From positions 6,892 through 70,891 of the forward strand of contig NZ_JAWHTD010000020.1 of the NCBI RefSeq assembly GCF_032586235.1: a DNA stretch of 64,000 nt, read 5' to 3'. The notes under the pieces were generated by a model. It did not search any database and was not told the DNA's origin. It worked only from the letters and a program-made list of their open reading frames with translations. Source of the DNA: Aestuariicoccus sp032586235 (GTDB taxonomy: Bacteria > Pseudomonadota > Alphaproteobacteria > Rhodobacterales > Rhodobacteraceae). Positions 7,028-15,568 of the stretch are shown piece by piece. Numbering within the stretch: the stretch's first letter is position 1; each line of letters begins with the position of its first letter. The position numbers and the translations under genes were made by a program.

Positions 7028-9370
7028 TCAGAAGGGCACGTCGTCCGCAGCACAGATGAACCGCGATACGACCTTCTTGGTCCCTGCCTTCTCGAAGGCG
7101 ATTTCCAGCTTGTCGCCTTCGATCCCGACGATCGCGCCATAGCCGAATTTCTGGTGGAACACCCGCTCGCCCATCACATAAGACGACACTGCATTCAAAT
7201 CGATTACCGTGTTGCGGCTTTCGCGCGGCTGGCTGACCGGGCGGTCGGCCGACCGGGCTTGCAGGCGCTTCCAACCGGGCGAATTGTAGACATTCGCCTC
7301 GGCCGCGCGCGCCTCCACCCCCGAGGACATGCCCGCAGCCCCATAGCCGCCACCGTAAAGGCCGGGCGGCGTCAGCACCTCCACATGCTCTTCGGGCAAT
7401 TCGTCGACAAAGCGCGAGGGCAGCGAGGATTGCCACTGGCCAAAGACCCGCCGGTTGGCCGCAAACGAGATCGTGCAGATCTCTTCGGCGCGGGTGATGC
7501 CGACATAGGCCAGCCGCCGCTCTTCCTCGAGCCCCTTGACCCCGGTCTCGTCCATCGAGCGCTGCGAGGGGAAGAGCCCGTCCTCCCATCCCGGCAGGAA
7601 GACGGCCGGAAACTCCAGCCCCTTGGCCGCATGCAGCGTCATGATCGACACTTTCGCGCCGCCGTCGTCGGTCTCGTTGTCCATGATCAGGCTGACGTGT
7701 TCAAGGAATCCCTGCAGATTCTCGAACCCTTCCAGCGCCTTGACCAGTTCCTTGAGGTTCTCGAGCCGCCCCGGCGCCTCGGGTGTCTTGTCGTTCTGCC
7801 AATGCGCGGTATAGCCCGACTCGTCCAGCACGATCTCGGCCAGTTCCATATGGGTCAGGTCGGGATCGCCGGTCATCCGGCCCCAGCGGCGCAGGTTCTC
7901 GACCAAGAGCCGCAGCTCGCCTCCGCCCTTGCCCTTGATCAGCCCCTGCTCGACCGCCAGCGCGGCGCCTTCCAGCAGGCTGACCCCACCCGCGCGCGCG
8001 GTCACCTGGATGGTCTGCTGCGCCTTGTCGCCCAGGCCCCGCTTGGGCGTGTTGACGATGCGCTCGAAGGCCAGATCGTCGTCGGGGCTGACCACGAGGC
8101 GGAAATAGGCCATCGCATCGCGGATCTCCATCCGCTCGTAAAAACGCGGCCCGCCGATCACGCGGTAGGGCAGACCGATGGTCAGAAAGCGGTCCTCAAA
8201 GGCTCGCATCTGGTGGCTGGCGCGGACCAGAATGGCCATCTCGTCGAGCGAAAAGCCCCGCTGGCCACGGGTGCCCTTTTGCATAGCCTCGATCTCTTCG
8301 CCGACCCAGCGCGCCTCTTCGTCGCCGTCCCAATGGCCGATGAGGCGCACCTTCTCGCCCTCGGTCAGGTCGGTGAACAACTCCTTGCCCAGTCGCCCCC
8401 GGTTGCCCGCGATGACGCCGCTCGCGGCCGCCAGGATATGCGGGGTCGAGCGGTAGTTCTGTTCCAGCCGCACCACATGCGCGCCGGGAAAATCCTTTTC
8501 GAACCGCAGGATGTTGCCCACCTCGGCGCCGCGCCAGCCATAGATCGACTGATCGTCGTCGCCCACGCAGCAGATGTTGCGATGCCCGCCCGCCAGCAGC
8601 CGCAGCCACAGGTACTGCGCCACGTTGGTGTCCTGGTATTCGTCCACCAGGATATAGCGGAACCAGCGCTGGTATTGCGCCAGCACGTCCTCATGCGCCT
8701 GAAAGATCGTCACCACGTGCAAGAGCAGATCGCCGAAATCCACCGCGTTCAGCTCTTTCAGCCGCGCCTGGTATTGCGCGTAAAGCTCGGTGCCGCGGTT
8801 ATTGTAGGCCCCCGCATCGGCCGAGGGCACCTTTTCAGGCACCAGCGCGCGGTTCTTCCAGCCGTCGATCAGCCCCGAAAGCTGGCGCGCGGGCCAGCGT
8901 TTGTCGTCGATGCCCGCAGCGCTGACCAGCTGCTTGAGCAGGCGCAGCTGGTCGTCGGTGTCGAGGATGGTGAAGTTCGACTTCAGCCCCACCAGCTCGG
9001 CATGTCGGCGCAGGAGCTTGACGCAGATCGAATGGAAAGTGCCCAGCCACGGCATGCCTTCGATGGTCTGGCCCAGCATATGGCCGACGCGGTTCTTCAT
9101 CTCGCGCGCGGCCTTGTTGGTGAATGTGACCGCCAGAATTTCGTTCGGGCGCGCCCGTCCGGTGTTCAGCAGGTGCACGATTCGCGCCGTCAGCGCGCGG
9201 GTCTTGCCGGTGCCCGCCCCCGCCAGCATCAGCACCGGGCCATCCAGCGTCTCGACCGCCTGGCGCTGCGCGGGGTTCAGACCATCCAAATAGGGGGCAG
9301 GCCGCGCGGCCATCGCACGGGCGGACAGCGCCGCGCCTTCAAAGGCGTCCATATCGTCAAAACTGCTCAT
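7028..9370 (-). CDS. uvrD: ATP-dependent DNA helicase UvrD/PcrA
   Basis: Superfamily 1A 3'-5' helicase of 780 residues that unwinds DNA in nucleotide-excision and mismatch repair and removes protein roadblocks. The Q motif (LNPAQRQAV), Walker A (GAGTGKT), Walker B (DEYQDTN), motif III (GDDDQSIYGWRGA), motif IV/V (MTLHAAKGLEF) and motif VI (VGITRAEE) are all present in order. The C-terminus (SYVMGERVFHQKFGYGAIVGIEGDKLEIAFEKAGTKKV) matches the Tudor-like tail of PcrA/UvrD. ATG 9370 (MSSFDDMDAF) is preferred; another ATG lies two codons upstream and neither has a clear ribosome site. Confidence 0.97.
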   Translation of the reverse strand: MSSFDDMDAFEGAALSARAMAARPAPYLDGLNPAQRQAVETLDGPVLMLAGAGTGKTRALTARIVHLLNTGRARPNEILAVTFTNKAAREMKNRVGHMLGQTIEGMPWLGTFHSICVKLLRRHAELVGLKSNFTILDTDDQLRLLKQLVSAAGIDDKRWPARQLSGLIDGWKNRALVPEKVPSADAGAYNNRGTELYAQYQARLKELNAVDFGDLLLHVVTIFQAHEDVLAQYQRWFRYILVDEYQDTNVAQYLWLRLLAGGHRNICCVGDDDQSIYGWRGAEVGNILRFEKDFPGAHVVRLEQNYRSTPHILAAASGVIAGNRGRLGKELFTDLTEGEKVRLIGHWDGDEEARWVGEEIEAMQKGTRGQRGFSLDEMAILVRASHQMRAFEDRFLTIGLPYRVIGGPRFYERMEIRDAMAYFRLVVSPDDDLAFERIVNTPKRGLGDKAQQTIQVTARAGGVSLLEGAALAVEQGLIKGKGGGELRLLVENLRRWGRMTGDPDLTHMELAEIVLDESGYTAHWQNDKTPEAPGRLENLKELVKALEGFENLQGFLEHVSLIMDNETDDGGAKVSIMTLHAAKGLEFPAVFLPGWEDGLFPSQRSMDETGVKGLEEERRLAYVGITRAEEICTISFAANRRVFGQWQSSLPSRFVDELPEEHVEVLTPPGLYGGGYGAAGMSSGVEARAAEANVYNSPGWKRLQARSADRPVSQPRESRNTVIDLNAVSSYVMGERVFHQKFGYGAIVGIEGDKLEIAFEKAGTKKVVSRFICAADDVPF

Positions 9371-9548
9371 AAGCATAGTCTAGCGCGGCGGCGGGCAAAG
9401 GGAAAGCCCGTGTTCCGCTTCTGTTCCCGCTTGTTTTCGCCGCGCGGACAGGTGCGCAACTCGGCGCGACGCGGCCCTCGCGCGATCTCTGGCCCATGCT
9501 GCGGGACGGAGCGGCAGGTGCTGGACAAATCCGCACGAGAGGGCACAA

Positions 9549-10709
9549 ATGCACCCGATGGATCTGAATGCCCGATACCCCGCCATCGCCGATCTGCGCA
9601 CCCGCGCGCGCCGGCGCATCCCGCATTTCGTCTGGGAATATCTCGACAGCGGCACCGGCACCGAGGCGACGCTGAAACGCAACCGCAGCACGCTGGACGC
9701 GGTGCGCTTTGCCCCCTCGATCCTGCATGGCGAGGTGGCCGCCGACCTGGGCACGACCCTCTTCGGGCAGGACCACCCCCTGCCCTTCGGCATCGCGCCC
9801 GTTGGCATGTCGGGGCTGATATGGCCCGATGCCGAGCGGATTCTGGCGCGCGCGGCGGCGCGGGCGGGGGTGCCCTATACGCTCTCGACGGTCGCCACGC
9901 AGACGCCAGAGACCGTCGGGCCGCTGACCGGCGGACAGGGCTGGTTCCAGCTTTACCCGCCGCGCGATCCCGAGATTCGCCGCGACATGCTGGCCCGCGC
10001 CCGCGACGCGGGCTTTACCGCGCTGGTGCTGACGGTGGACGTGCCCGTGGCCAGCCGCCGCGAGCGGCAGGTGCGGTCGGGGCTGACCAACCCGCCCCGG
10101 CTGACGCCGCGCCTGCTGGCGCAGGTGGCGATGCGCCCGGCCTGGGCCGTGGGCACCGCGATGCACGGCATGCCGCGGATGCGCACGCTTGATCCTTACG
10201 CCGCCGATACGGCGGCGCGGGACCCGACGGCGCATGTGGGCTATCTGCTGCGCACCGCGCCCGACTGGGAGTATCTGCGCTGGCTGCGCGACCATTGGGA
10301 GGGCACGCTGATCGTCAAGGGCGTGCTGCGCGCCGCCGATGTGCCGGGGCTGGAATCGGCGGGCGTCGACGCGATCTGGGTCTCCAACCACGCCGGGCGG
10401 CAGTTCGACGCCGCCCCCGCCAGCATCGAGGCCCTGCCCGCGATCCGCGCCGCCACTGACCTGCCGCTGATCTTCGACAGCGGCATCGAGGGCGGTCTGG
10501 ACATGCTGCGCGCCATCGCCCTTGGCGCGGATTTCGTCATGCTGGGGCGGGCGTTCCACTATGCGCTGGGGGCGCTGGGGCGCGAAGGCCCGGCGCATCT
10601 GATCAACATCCTGCGCCGCGATCTGGCGGCCAATCTGGGTCAGCTGGGCGTCGCGCGGCCGGTCGACCTGCGCGGCCAGGTGCTGGCGCGCGAAACCCGC
10701 GCTCAATAA
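9549..10709 (+). CDS. FMN-dependent alpha-hydroxy-acid oxidase/dehydrogenase (LldD family)
   Basis: 386-residue TIM-barrel flavoprotein of the L-lactate dehydrogenase/glycolate oxidase family. Visible features are the N-terminal DLRTRARRRIPHFVWEYLDSGTGTE block, the FMN/substrate loop APVGMSGLIWPDAE, the QLYPPRD strand, LTVDVPVASRRERQVRSG, the catalytic-His motif SNHAGRQFD, and IFDSGIEGGLDMLRAIALGADFVMLGR for the phosphate site. It oxidises a 2-hydroxy acid to the 2-oxo acid, passing electrons to quinone or O2; the exact substrate (lactate, glycolate, mandelate) is not readable. GAGAGG precedes the ATG. Confidence 0.92.
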   Translation: MHPMDLNARYPAIADLRTRARRRIPHFVWEYLDSGTGTEATLKRNRSTLDAVRFAPSILHGEVAADLGTTLFGQDHPLPFGIAPVGMSGLIWPDAERILARAAARAGVPYTLSTVATQTPETVGPLTGGQGWFQLYPPRDPEIRRDMLARARDAGFTALVLTVDVPVASRRERQVRSGLTNPPRLTPRLLAQVAMRPAWAVGTAMHGMPRMRTLDPYAADTAARDPTAHVGYLLRTAPDWEYLRWLRDHWEGTLIVKGVLRAADVPGLESAGVDAIWVSNHAGRQFDAAPASIEALPAIRAATDLPLIFDSGIEGGLDMLRAIALGADFVMLGRAFHYALGALGREGPAHLINILRRDLAANLGQLGVARPVDLRGQVLARETRAQ

Positions 10710-10716
10710 CCGAAAA

Positions 10717-11112
10717 TCAGTAACCGAAAAGAGGCACCGGGTCCGCATCGCGGAAGGGCGCGGTCATGCGCCAGCGGATCAGGAAATCCTTGTCGACGGT
10801 GAAATAGCTCACCCCGGTGCGGCGCGCGACGGTCTCGACCTGGAACTCTTCGCCCTCTTCGACGCCGTTGGTGTCGATCATGACGACCATGGGCAGCTTG
10901 CCGGTGATCTCGGCGGCGAAAAGCGCCTGGTGCAGGCTGTCGAAGGACGACCGCTTGGCGTCGACCCCCACCTCGACCACATGGGTCGGCGTCTCGCAAT
11001 CCACCCGCACGTGCCGGGCGGACCCGGCCGCGATGTAATCGTGGCGCACTTCCATCTCGCCGCCCAGAATGAGGCTGCACAGGATCGCGGTAAGTTCGAC
11101 TTCTCCGGCCAT
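10717..11112 (-). CDS. Conserved hypothetical protein with a possible PD-(D/E)XK-like core
   Basis: 131 residues, not recognised as a named family. AAGGTGG precedes the ATG, so the start is good. The body shows beta-strand-rich HVRVDCETPTHVVEVGVDAKR with Asp38, then Asp51-Ala-Lys53, followed by a helix containing Gln62 and a hydrophobic strand (LPMVVMIDT). This D...(D/E)xK-Q order resembles small restriction-endonuclease-fold domains, but the motif is short and could be chance. It ends 7 bp from the convergent oxidase gene and diverges from pyc. No signal peptide or membrane segment is seen. Confidence 0.7.
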   Translation of the reverse strand: MAGEVELTAILCSLILGGEMEVRHDYIAAGSARHVRVDCETPTHVVEVGVDAKRSSFDSLHQALFAAEITGKLPMVVMIDTNGVEEGEEFQVETVARRTGVSYFTVDKDFLIRWRMTAPFRDADPVPLFGY

Positions 11113-11258
11113 CCGACCACCTTAACGGGTATTAACAAAAAGTAAACGGCTGGCACGTCGGCGACCGCGCGCCCGCCACGGCCTACCCAGTTCTACGTGT
11201 TGTGCAGGTGCAGAAACTGGCCTAGACCTTTGCCAAGGTTATCCGCAGGATCAATGCC

Positions 11259-14200
11259 ATGCCCGACTTCAAGAAAATCCTGATCGCAAACCGTGGCGAG
11301 ATCGCCATCCGCATCATGCGCGCCGCCAACGAGATGGGCAAACGCACCGTCGCGGTCTATGCCGAGGCGGACAAGCTGGGGCTGCACCGGTTCAAGGCCG
11401 ACGAGGCCTATCTGATCGGTGAAGGGCTGGGGCCGGTGCAGGCCTATCTGGCCATCGACGAGATCATCCGCGTGGCCAAGGAATGCGGCGCGGATGCGAT
11501 CCATCCGGGATATGGCCTGTTGTCAGAGAACCCCGATTTCGTCGACGCCTGCGAGGCCGCGGGCATCACCTTCATCGGTCCCCGGGCCGAGACCATGCGC
11601 GCGCTCGGCGACAAGGCCAGCGCGCGGCGCGTGGCCGTCGCGGCGGGCGTGCCGGTCATCCCGGCGACCGAGGTGCTGGGCGACGATTTCGACGCCATCA
11701 CCAAGGAGGCCGAAGCGATCGGCTATCCGCTGATGCTCAAGGCCAGCTGGGGCGGCGGCGGGCGCGGAATGCGGCCCATCGAGGGCCCCGGCGAGCTGCG
11801 CGAGAAGGTGCTGGAAGGCCGGCGCGAGGCCGAGGCCGCCTTTGGCAACGGCGAGGGCTATCTGGAAAAGATGATCCTGCGCGCGCGCCATGTCGAGGTG
11901 CAGATCCTCGGCGACAAGCAGGGCAATATCTATCACCTCTATGAACGCGACTGCTCGGTCCAGCGGCGCAATCAGAAGGTCGTGGAACGCGCCCCCGCGC
12001 CGTATCTCAGCGAGGCGCAGCGCGAGGAGCTCTGCGAGCTGGGGCGCAAGATCTGCGCCCATGTGAATTACGAATGCGCCGGCACGGTCGAGTTCCTGAT
12101 GGATATGGAAACCGGCAAGTTCTACTTCATCGAGGTCAACCCGCGCGTGCAGGTCGAACATACCGTCACCGAAGAGGTGACGGGCATCGACATCGTGCAG
12201 GCGCAAATCATGATCGCCGAGGGCAAATCGCTGGCCGAGGCCACCGGCAAGGCGTCGCAATACGACATCCGGCTGAACGGCCACGCGCTGCAGACCCGGA
12301 TCACGACCGAGGATCCGCAGAACAACTTCATCCCCGATTACGGCCGCATCACAGCGTTCCGGTCGGCCACGGGCATGGGCATCCGGCTGGATGGCGGCAC
12401 GGCCTATGCGGGCGGGGTGATCACGCGGTTCTACGACTCGCTGCTGGTCAAGGTGACCGCCTGGGCGCAGACGCCCGAAAAGGCGATCGCCCGGATGGAC
12501 CGCGCCCTGCGCGAGTTCCGCATCCGCGGCGTCAGCACCAACATCGCCTTTGTCGAGAACCTGCTGAAACACCCGACGTTTCTGACCAACCAGTACACCA
12601 CCAAGTTCATCGACGAGACGCCCGCGCTCTTTCAGTTCCCCAAGCGGCGCGACCGCGGCACCAAGGTGCTGACCTATATCGCCGACATCACAGTCAACGG
12701 CCACCCGGAGGTCGAAGGCCGGCCCCGCCCCGCGGCCGAGCTGAAGCCCGCCCGCCCGCCAGCGGTGCGCGCAGAGCGCGCACCCTACGGCACCCGCAAC
12801 CTGCTGGAGGAAAAGGGCCCGCAGGCCGTCGCCGACTGGCTTGCCGAACAGCCGCAGGTGCTGATCACCGACACCACCATGCGCGACGGGCATCAGTCGC
12901 TGCTGGCCACGCGGATGCGCAGCCTCGACATGATCAAGGTCGCCCCGGCCTATGCCGCCAACATGCCGCAGCTATTCAGCGTGGAATGCTGGGGGGGTGC
13001 GACCTTCGACGTGGCCTACCGGTTCCTGCAGGAATGCCCCTGGCAACGCCTGCGCGATCTGCGCGCACGGATGCCCAACCTGATGACCCAGATGCTTTTG
13101 CGCGGGGCCAACGGGGTGGGGTACACGAATTACCCCGACAACGTGGTCCAGTTCTTCGTGCGTCAGGCCGCCGAGACCGGCGTGGACGTGTTCCGCGTCT
13201 TCGACAGCCTCAACTGGGTCGAGAACATGCGTGTCGCCATGGACGCGGTGCTGGAGAACGGCAAGGTGCTGGAGGGCACGATCTGTTACACCGGCGATAT
13301 CCTCGACCCCGACCGCGCCAAGTACGATCTGAAATACTATGTGTCCATGGGCAAGGAGCTGAAGGCTGCGGGCGCGCATATCCTCGGGCTCAAGGACATG
13401 GCAGGGCTGCTGAAACCCAATGCCGCCGGCCCGCTGGTGCGCGTGTTGAAGGAAGAGGTCGGCCTGCCGGTGCATTTCCACACGCATGACACCTCGGGCG
13501 CGGCCATCGGCTCGATCATCGAGGCCGCAAAGGCCGGGGTCGATGCGGTCGACGCGGCGATGGATGCGCTGTCGGGCAACACCAGCCAGCCGACGCTGGG
13601 ATCGGTGGTCGAGGCGCTGCGCCACACCGACCGCGACACCGGGCTGGATATCGGCGCGATCCGCGAGATCTCGAATTACTGGGAGGCCGTGCGCGGCCAG
13701 TACGCGGCGTTCGAATCGGGGCTGCAAGCACCCGCCTCGGAGGTTTACCTGCACGAGATGCCCGGCGGGCAGTTCACCAACCTCAAGGCGCAGGCCCGCA
13801 GCCTGGGGCTGGAAGAGCGCTGGCACGAGGTCGCCCAGACCTATGCCGATGTGAACCAGATGTTCGGCGATATCGTCAAGGTGACGCCGTCCTCGAAGGT
13901 GGTGGGCGACATGGCGCTGATGATGGTCAGCCAGGGGCTGACGCGGGCGGATGTCGAGGATCCCGACACCGATGTCAGCTTTCCCGACAGCGTCATCGAC
14001 ATGATGCGCGGCAATCTCGGCCAGCCGCCGGGCGGCTGGCCCAAGGCAATCCAGAAGAAGATCCTGAAAGGCGACAAGCCCTTTACCAAGCGCCCGGGCC
14101 TTACCGCCGAGCCGGTGGATATCGAGGCCACCCGCGCCAAGGTACAGGCCGAGCTCGAGGGCAAGGCGGTCGATGACGAGGATCTGAACGGCTACCTGAT

Positions 14201-14705
14201 GTATCCCAAGGTGTTCATGGATTACATGGGTCGCCACCGGGTCTATGGCCCCGTCCGCACCCTGCCCACGCGCACGTTCTTCTACGGGATGGAGCCCGGC
14301 GAAGAGATCACCGCCGAGATCGACCCCGGAAAGACGCTCGAGATCCGGCTGATCGCCGTGGGCGACACGCAAGAGGACGGCGAGGCGCGTGTGTTCTTCG
14401 AACTGAACGGCCAGCCGCGCACCGTGCGCGTTCCCGACCGCAAGGCCAAGGCGGTGACCGCCGCGCGCCCCAAGGCCGAGCTGGGCAACCCCGCCCATGT
14501 CGGCGCACCGATGCCCGGCGTTGTGGCCAGCGTCGCGGTGGTGGTCGGCAAGCACGTCAGGGAAGGCGATCTGCTGCTGACCATCGAGGCGATGAAGATG
14601 GAGACCGGTCTGCACGCCGAGCGGGACGCCGTGGTCAAGGCGGTGCATGTGACGCCCGGATCGCAGATCGACGCCAAGGACCTGTTGATCGAATACGAAG
14701 GGTAG
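11259..14705 (+). CDS. pyc: Pyruvate carboxylase
   Basis: 1148-residue single-chain biotin enzyme that makes oxaloacetate from pyruvate, bicarbonate and ATP for anaplerosis. Domain order is biotin carboxylase (~1-450: ILIANRGEIAIRI, ATP-grasp SWGGGGRGM, FIEVNPRVQVEHTVTEE), a carboxyltransferase TIM barrel (~530-810: TTMRDGHQSLLATRMR, ECWGGATFDVAYRFL, HFHTHDTSG), the PC allosteric/tetramerisation region, and a C-terminal biotinyl domain with EAMKMET; the biotinylated lysine is Lys1113. Full length and intact. The ATG at 11259 follows AGGA by 8 bp; an ATG at 11254 is out of frame. Confidence 0.98.
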   Translation: MPDFKKILIANRGEIAIRIMRAANEMGKRTVAVYAEADKLGLHRFKADEAYLIGEGLGPVQAYLAIDEIIRVAKECGADAIHPGYGLLSENPDFVDACEAAGITFIGPRAETMRALGDKASARRVAVAAGVPVIPATEVLGDDFDAITKEAEAIGYPLMLKASWGGGGRGMRPIEGPGELREKVLEGRREAEAAFGNGEGYLEKMILRARHVEVQILGDKQGNIYHLYERDCSVQRRNQKVVERAPAPYLSEAQREELCELGRKICAHVNYECAGTVEFLMDMETGKFYFIEVNPRVQVEHTVTEEVTGIDIVQAQIMIAEGKSLAEATGKASQYDIRLNGHALQTRITTEDPQNNFIPDYGRITAFRSATGMGIRLDGGTAYAGGVITRFYDSLLVKVTAWAQTPEKAIARMDRALREFRIRGVSTNIAFVENLLKHPTFLTNQYTTKFIDETPALFQFPKRRDRGTKVLTYIADITVNGHPEVEGRPRPAAELKPARPPAVRAERAPYGTRNLLEEKGPQAVADWLAEQPQVLITDTTMRDGHQSLLATRMRSLDMIKVAPAYAANMPQLFSVECWGGATFDVAYRFLQECPWQRLRDLRARMPNLMTQMLLRGANGVGYTNYPDNVVQFFVRQAAETGVDVFRVFDSLNWVENMRVAMDAVLENGKVLEGTICYTGDILDPDRAKYDLKYYVSMGKELKAAGAHILGLKDMAGLLKPNAAGPLVRVLKEEVGLPVHFHTHDTSGAAIGSIIEAAKAGVDAVDAAMDALSGNTSQPTLGSVVEALRHTDRDTGLDIGAIREISNYWEAVRGQYAAFESGLQAPASEVYLHEMPGGQFTNLKAQARSLGLEERWHEVAQTYADVNQMFGDIVKVTPSSKVVGDMALMMVSQGLTRADVEDPDTDVSFPDSVIDMMRGNLGQPPGGWPKAIQKKILKGDKPFTKRPGLTAEPVDIEATRAKVQAELEGKAVDDEDLNGYLMYPKVFMDYMGRHRVYGPVRTLPTRTFFYGMEPGEEITAEIDPGKTLEIRLIAVGDTQEDGEARVFFELNGQPRTVRVPDRKAKAVTAARPKAELGNPAHVGAPMPGVVASVAVVVGKHVREGDLLLTIEAMKMETGLHAERDAVVKAVHVTPGSQIDAKDLLIEYEG

Positions 14706-14731
14706 TCCGGGGTCCGCGGGGGCAGCTCCTC

Positions 14732-14748
14732 AAGCCCTTGCGGGCTTT
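14732..14748 (+). terminator. Short hairpin after pyc
   Basis: AAGCCC-TTGC-GGGCTT followed by a weak TCC, about 26 bp past the pyc stop. The stem is short and the T-run poor, so terminator activity is only likely. Confidence 0.4.
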
Positions 14749-14856
14749 CCTCGCGGCTTTACGCGCGGACGCCAGCTTAAGACATCGTTACAAGCCCTTA
14801 AAATTCAATGAATTTCCAGGGCACTCGTCCTACCCCAATGTTTCGCGTGCGAAACA

Positions 14857-15369
14857 TCATATCACCCGTTCTGACCTTTTTCGCCCGAGCCCCGTCATGC
14901 GCCGCAAAAGCCGCAGCAGCGCACCGGCCGCCAGCCAGCCCAGCACGAACCCCGTGCCACCGAAAACCGCGCCTTCGAAGGTCGCGGGCACCGCGGGGCG
15001 ATACGCCTCCCAGGCGCGCGCGGCGATCTCCGGGTCGCGAAGATGCCCCGCCAGCCGCGCCCGGGTGAACGGCCCCGCCCGCTCCAGCGCCGCCAGATCG
15101 GCGCTCAGCCTTTCGTAGCGCGCCACCGTCTCGCGCATGGTCGCGGCCCGCTGCGCGCCAAAGGCCCCGCCCGTCGACAGATCGGTCAGCGCTCCCGCGC
15201 GGTCCAGCCCGGTGGCGGCAGCGTCCGCGTCGAACCGAGTGACGACCCGCTGCAGCTCATCCACCGCGCCGCCAAGGCGCTGGGTGTATTGCTGCGAAAA
15301 CTCGGGGAATTGCGACAAGCCCGCCGCCCCGGCCAATCCGCCGGCAAGGGCGATGGTTCTTAGCGTCAT
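14857..15369 (-). CDS. DUF2937 family membrane protein
   Basis: 170-residue protein with an N-terminal hydrophobic segment (MTLRTIALAGGLAGAAGL), a helical, partly coiled-coil middle (QFPEFSQQYTQRLGGAVDELQRVV; MRETVARYERLSADLAALERAGPF), and a C-terminal membrane helix (VFGGTGFVLGWLAAGALLRLL). QFPEFSQQY is typical of the DUF2937 family found in alphaproteobacteria; function is unknown. The ATG at 15369 is chosen because AGGAG lies 8 bp upstream; an extension to 15420 has no support. Confidence 0.8.
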   Translation of the reverse strand: MTLRTIALAGGLAGAAGLSQFPEFSQQYTQRLGGAVDELQRVVTRFDADAAATGLDRAGALTDLSTGGAFGAQRAATMRETVARYERLSADLAALERAGPFTRARLAGHLRDPEIAARAWEAYRPAVPATFEGAVFGGTGFVLGWLAAGALLRLLRRMTGLGRKRSERVI

Positions 15370-15472
15370 GATACTGCTCCTGGCCTGCCGCGGCCCTCTG
15401 TCGGGACCGTCAGCAACCAAGGATAGCGCAATCCTGAACTGCTGTCAGGCCAGCCTGCAAACGCGCTTCGTA

Positions 15473-15563
15473 CCCTGCTTCTTCTTGGCAAAATACTCCG
15501 GGGGGTGGAGGGGGGCAGCGCCCCCCTCCCCGGTCGCCGTGCGCGCAGCGCACGGCGAAACCA
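15473..15563. repeat. Dispersed intergenic repeat plus GC hairpins
   Basis: Begins CCCTGCTTCTTCTTGGCAAA and continues ATACTCC, then a GGGGGG-rich stem (GGGGGGCAGCGCCCCCC) and a perfect CGCCGTGCGC/GCGCACGGCG inverted repeat at about 15536-15559. The first ~28 bp recur at 28890 and, in degenerate form, at about 47790. It lies downstream of proS and is probably a dispersed intergenic element acting at transcript ends. Confidence 0.7.
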
Positions 15564-15568
15564 AACCT

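Noticed and set aside
12972..14648. Long open frame (558 codons) antisense to pyc, and similar long antisense frames opposite trkH, uvrD, xylB/panE-like/CoA ligase and selD
   Set aside because: These mirror the GC-rich codon pattern of the true genes, have no family motifs or ribosome sites, and are rich in His/Arg/Gln/Pro, as expected for shadow frames.
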